Assembly (NCBI GenBank): GCA_013361595.1
Contig: JABFXT010000291.1
Coordinates: 1-6,849 of the forward strand
From: Nocardia sp.
GTDB lineage: Bacteria > Actinomycetota > Actinomycetes > Mycobacteriales > Mycobacteriaceae
Direction of reading: 5' to 3'
Length of the DNA stretch: 6,849 nucleotides
The stretch's first letter is position 1, and each line of letters starts with the position of its first letter. The notes under the pieces are model-generated. The model saw nothing but the letters and a program-made list of their open reading frames with translations. It did not search any database and had not been told where the DNA came from. Below are positions 6,827 through 6,849 of this stretch, piece after piece. A program made the translations under genes and the position numbers.

Positions 6827-6849
6827 GCCCACACCGCCGCCGATCGAGA

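Noticed and set aside
1..6849. Mobile element, CRISPR array, toxin-antitoxin pair or tRNA/rRNA gene
   Set aside because: No transposase motif, regularly spaced direct repeats, terminal repeats or RNA gene signature was seen; the gene order is typical actinobacterial chromosome.

Overview
The window is high-GC chromosomal DNA from an actinobacterium. The proteins fit Mycobacteriales, most likely a Nocardia- or Rhodococcus-like organism. The evidence is the strong G/C bias at third codon positions, frequent GTG starts, a SecD with a long Pro/Ala-rich periplasmic insert of the mycobacterial type, a TCGAAC-N4-GTTCGA type LexA box, and a Wag31-like DivI1A motif. The genus is an inference; no rRNA or tRNA gene is present to confirm it.

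Layout from left to right. Positions 1-3421 hold the protein-export block on the minus strand, transcribed yajC, secD, secF; secF runs off the left edge. Positions 3614-3859 hold a small plus-strand gene for an 81-residue protein made of two DivI1A repeats. It is divergent from yajC and convergent with ruvB, and looks leaderless. Positions 3900-6163 hold the complete Holliday-junction block on the minus strand, transcribed ruvC, ruvA, ruvB, with a near-perfect LexA (SOS) operator and an adjacent -10 element just upstream of ruvC. Positions 6259-6783 hold a minus-strand macro-domain gene, a predicted ADP-ribose/O-acetyl-ADP-ribose hydrolase. A 9-bp inverted repeat lies just ahead of its start.

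How the genes work together. YajC, SecD and SecF form the accessory complex that associates with SecYEG and uses the proton motive force to help pull exported proteins across the membrane. RuvC, RuvA and RuvB form the resolvasome: RuvA binds the four-way junction, RuvB drives branch migration and RuvC cuts. The 4-nt ruvC/ruvA overlap and the 6-nt ruvA/ruvB gap indicate one co-translated operon under SOS control. The macro-domain gene lies upstream on the same strand, but the SOS box is between it and ruvC, so the box cannot be the start of a transcript that includes it.

Most of the window is conserved housekeeping sequence. I see no mobile element, CRISPR array, RNA gene or clearly new multi-gene system. 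The least ordinary parts are the mini tandem-DivI1A protein and its apparently leaderless promoter, the macro gene beside the SOS operon, and two dyad-symmetric intergenic elements. There is no gene-free stretch longer than about 200 bases.
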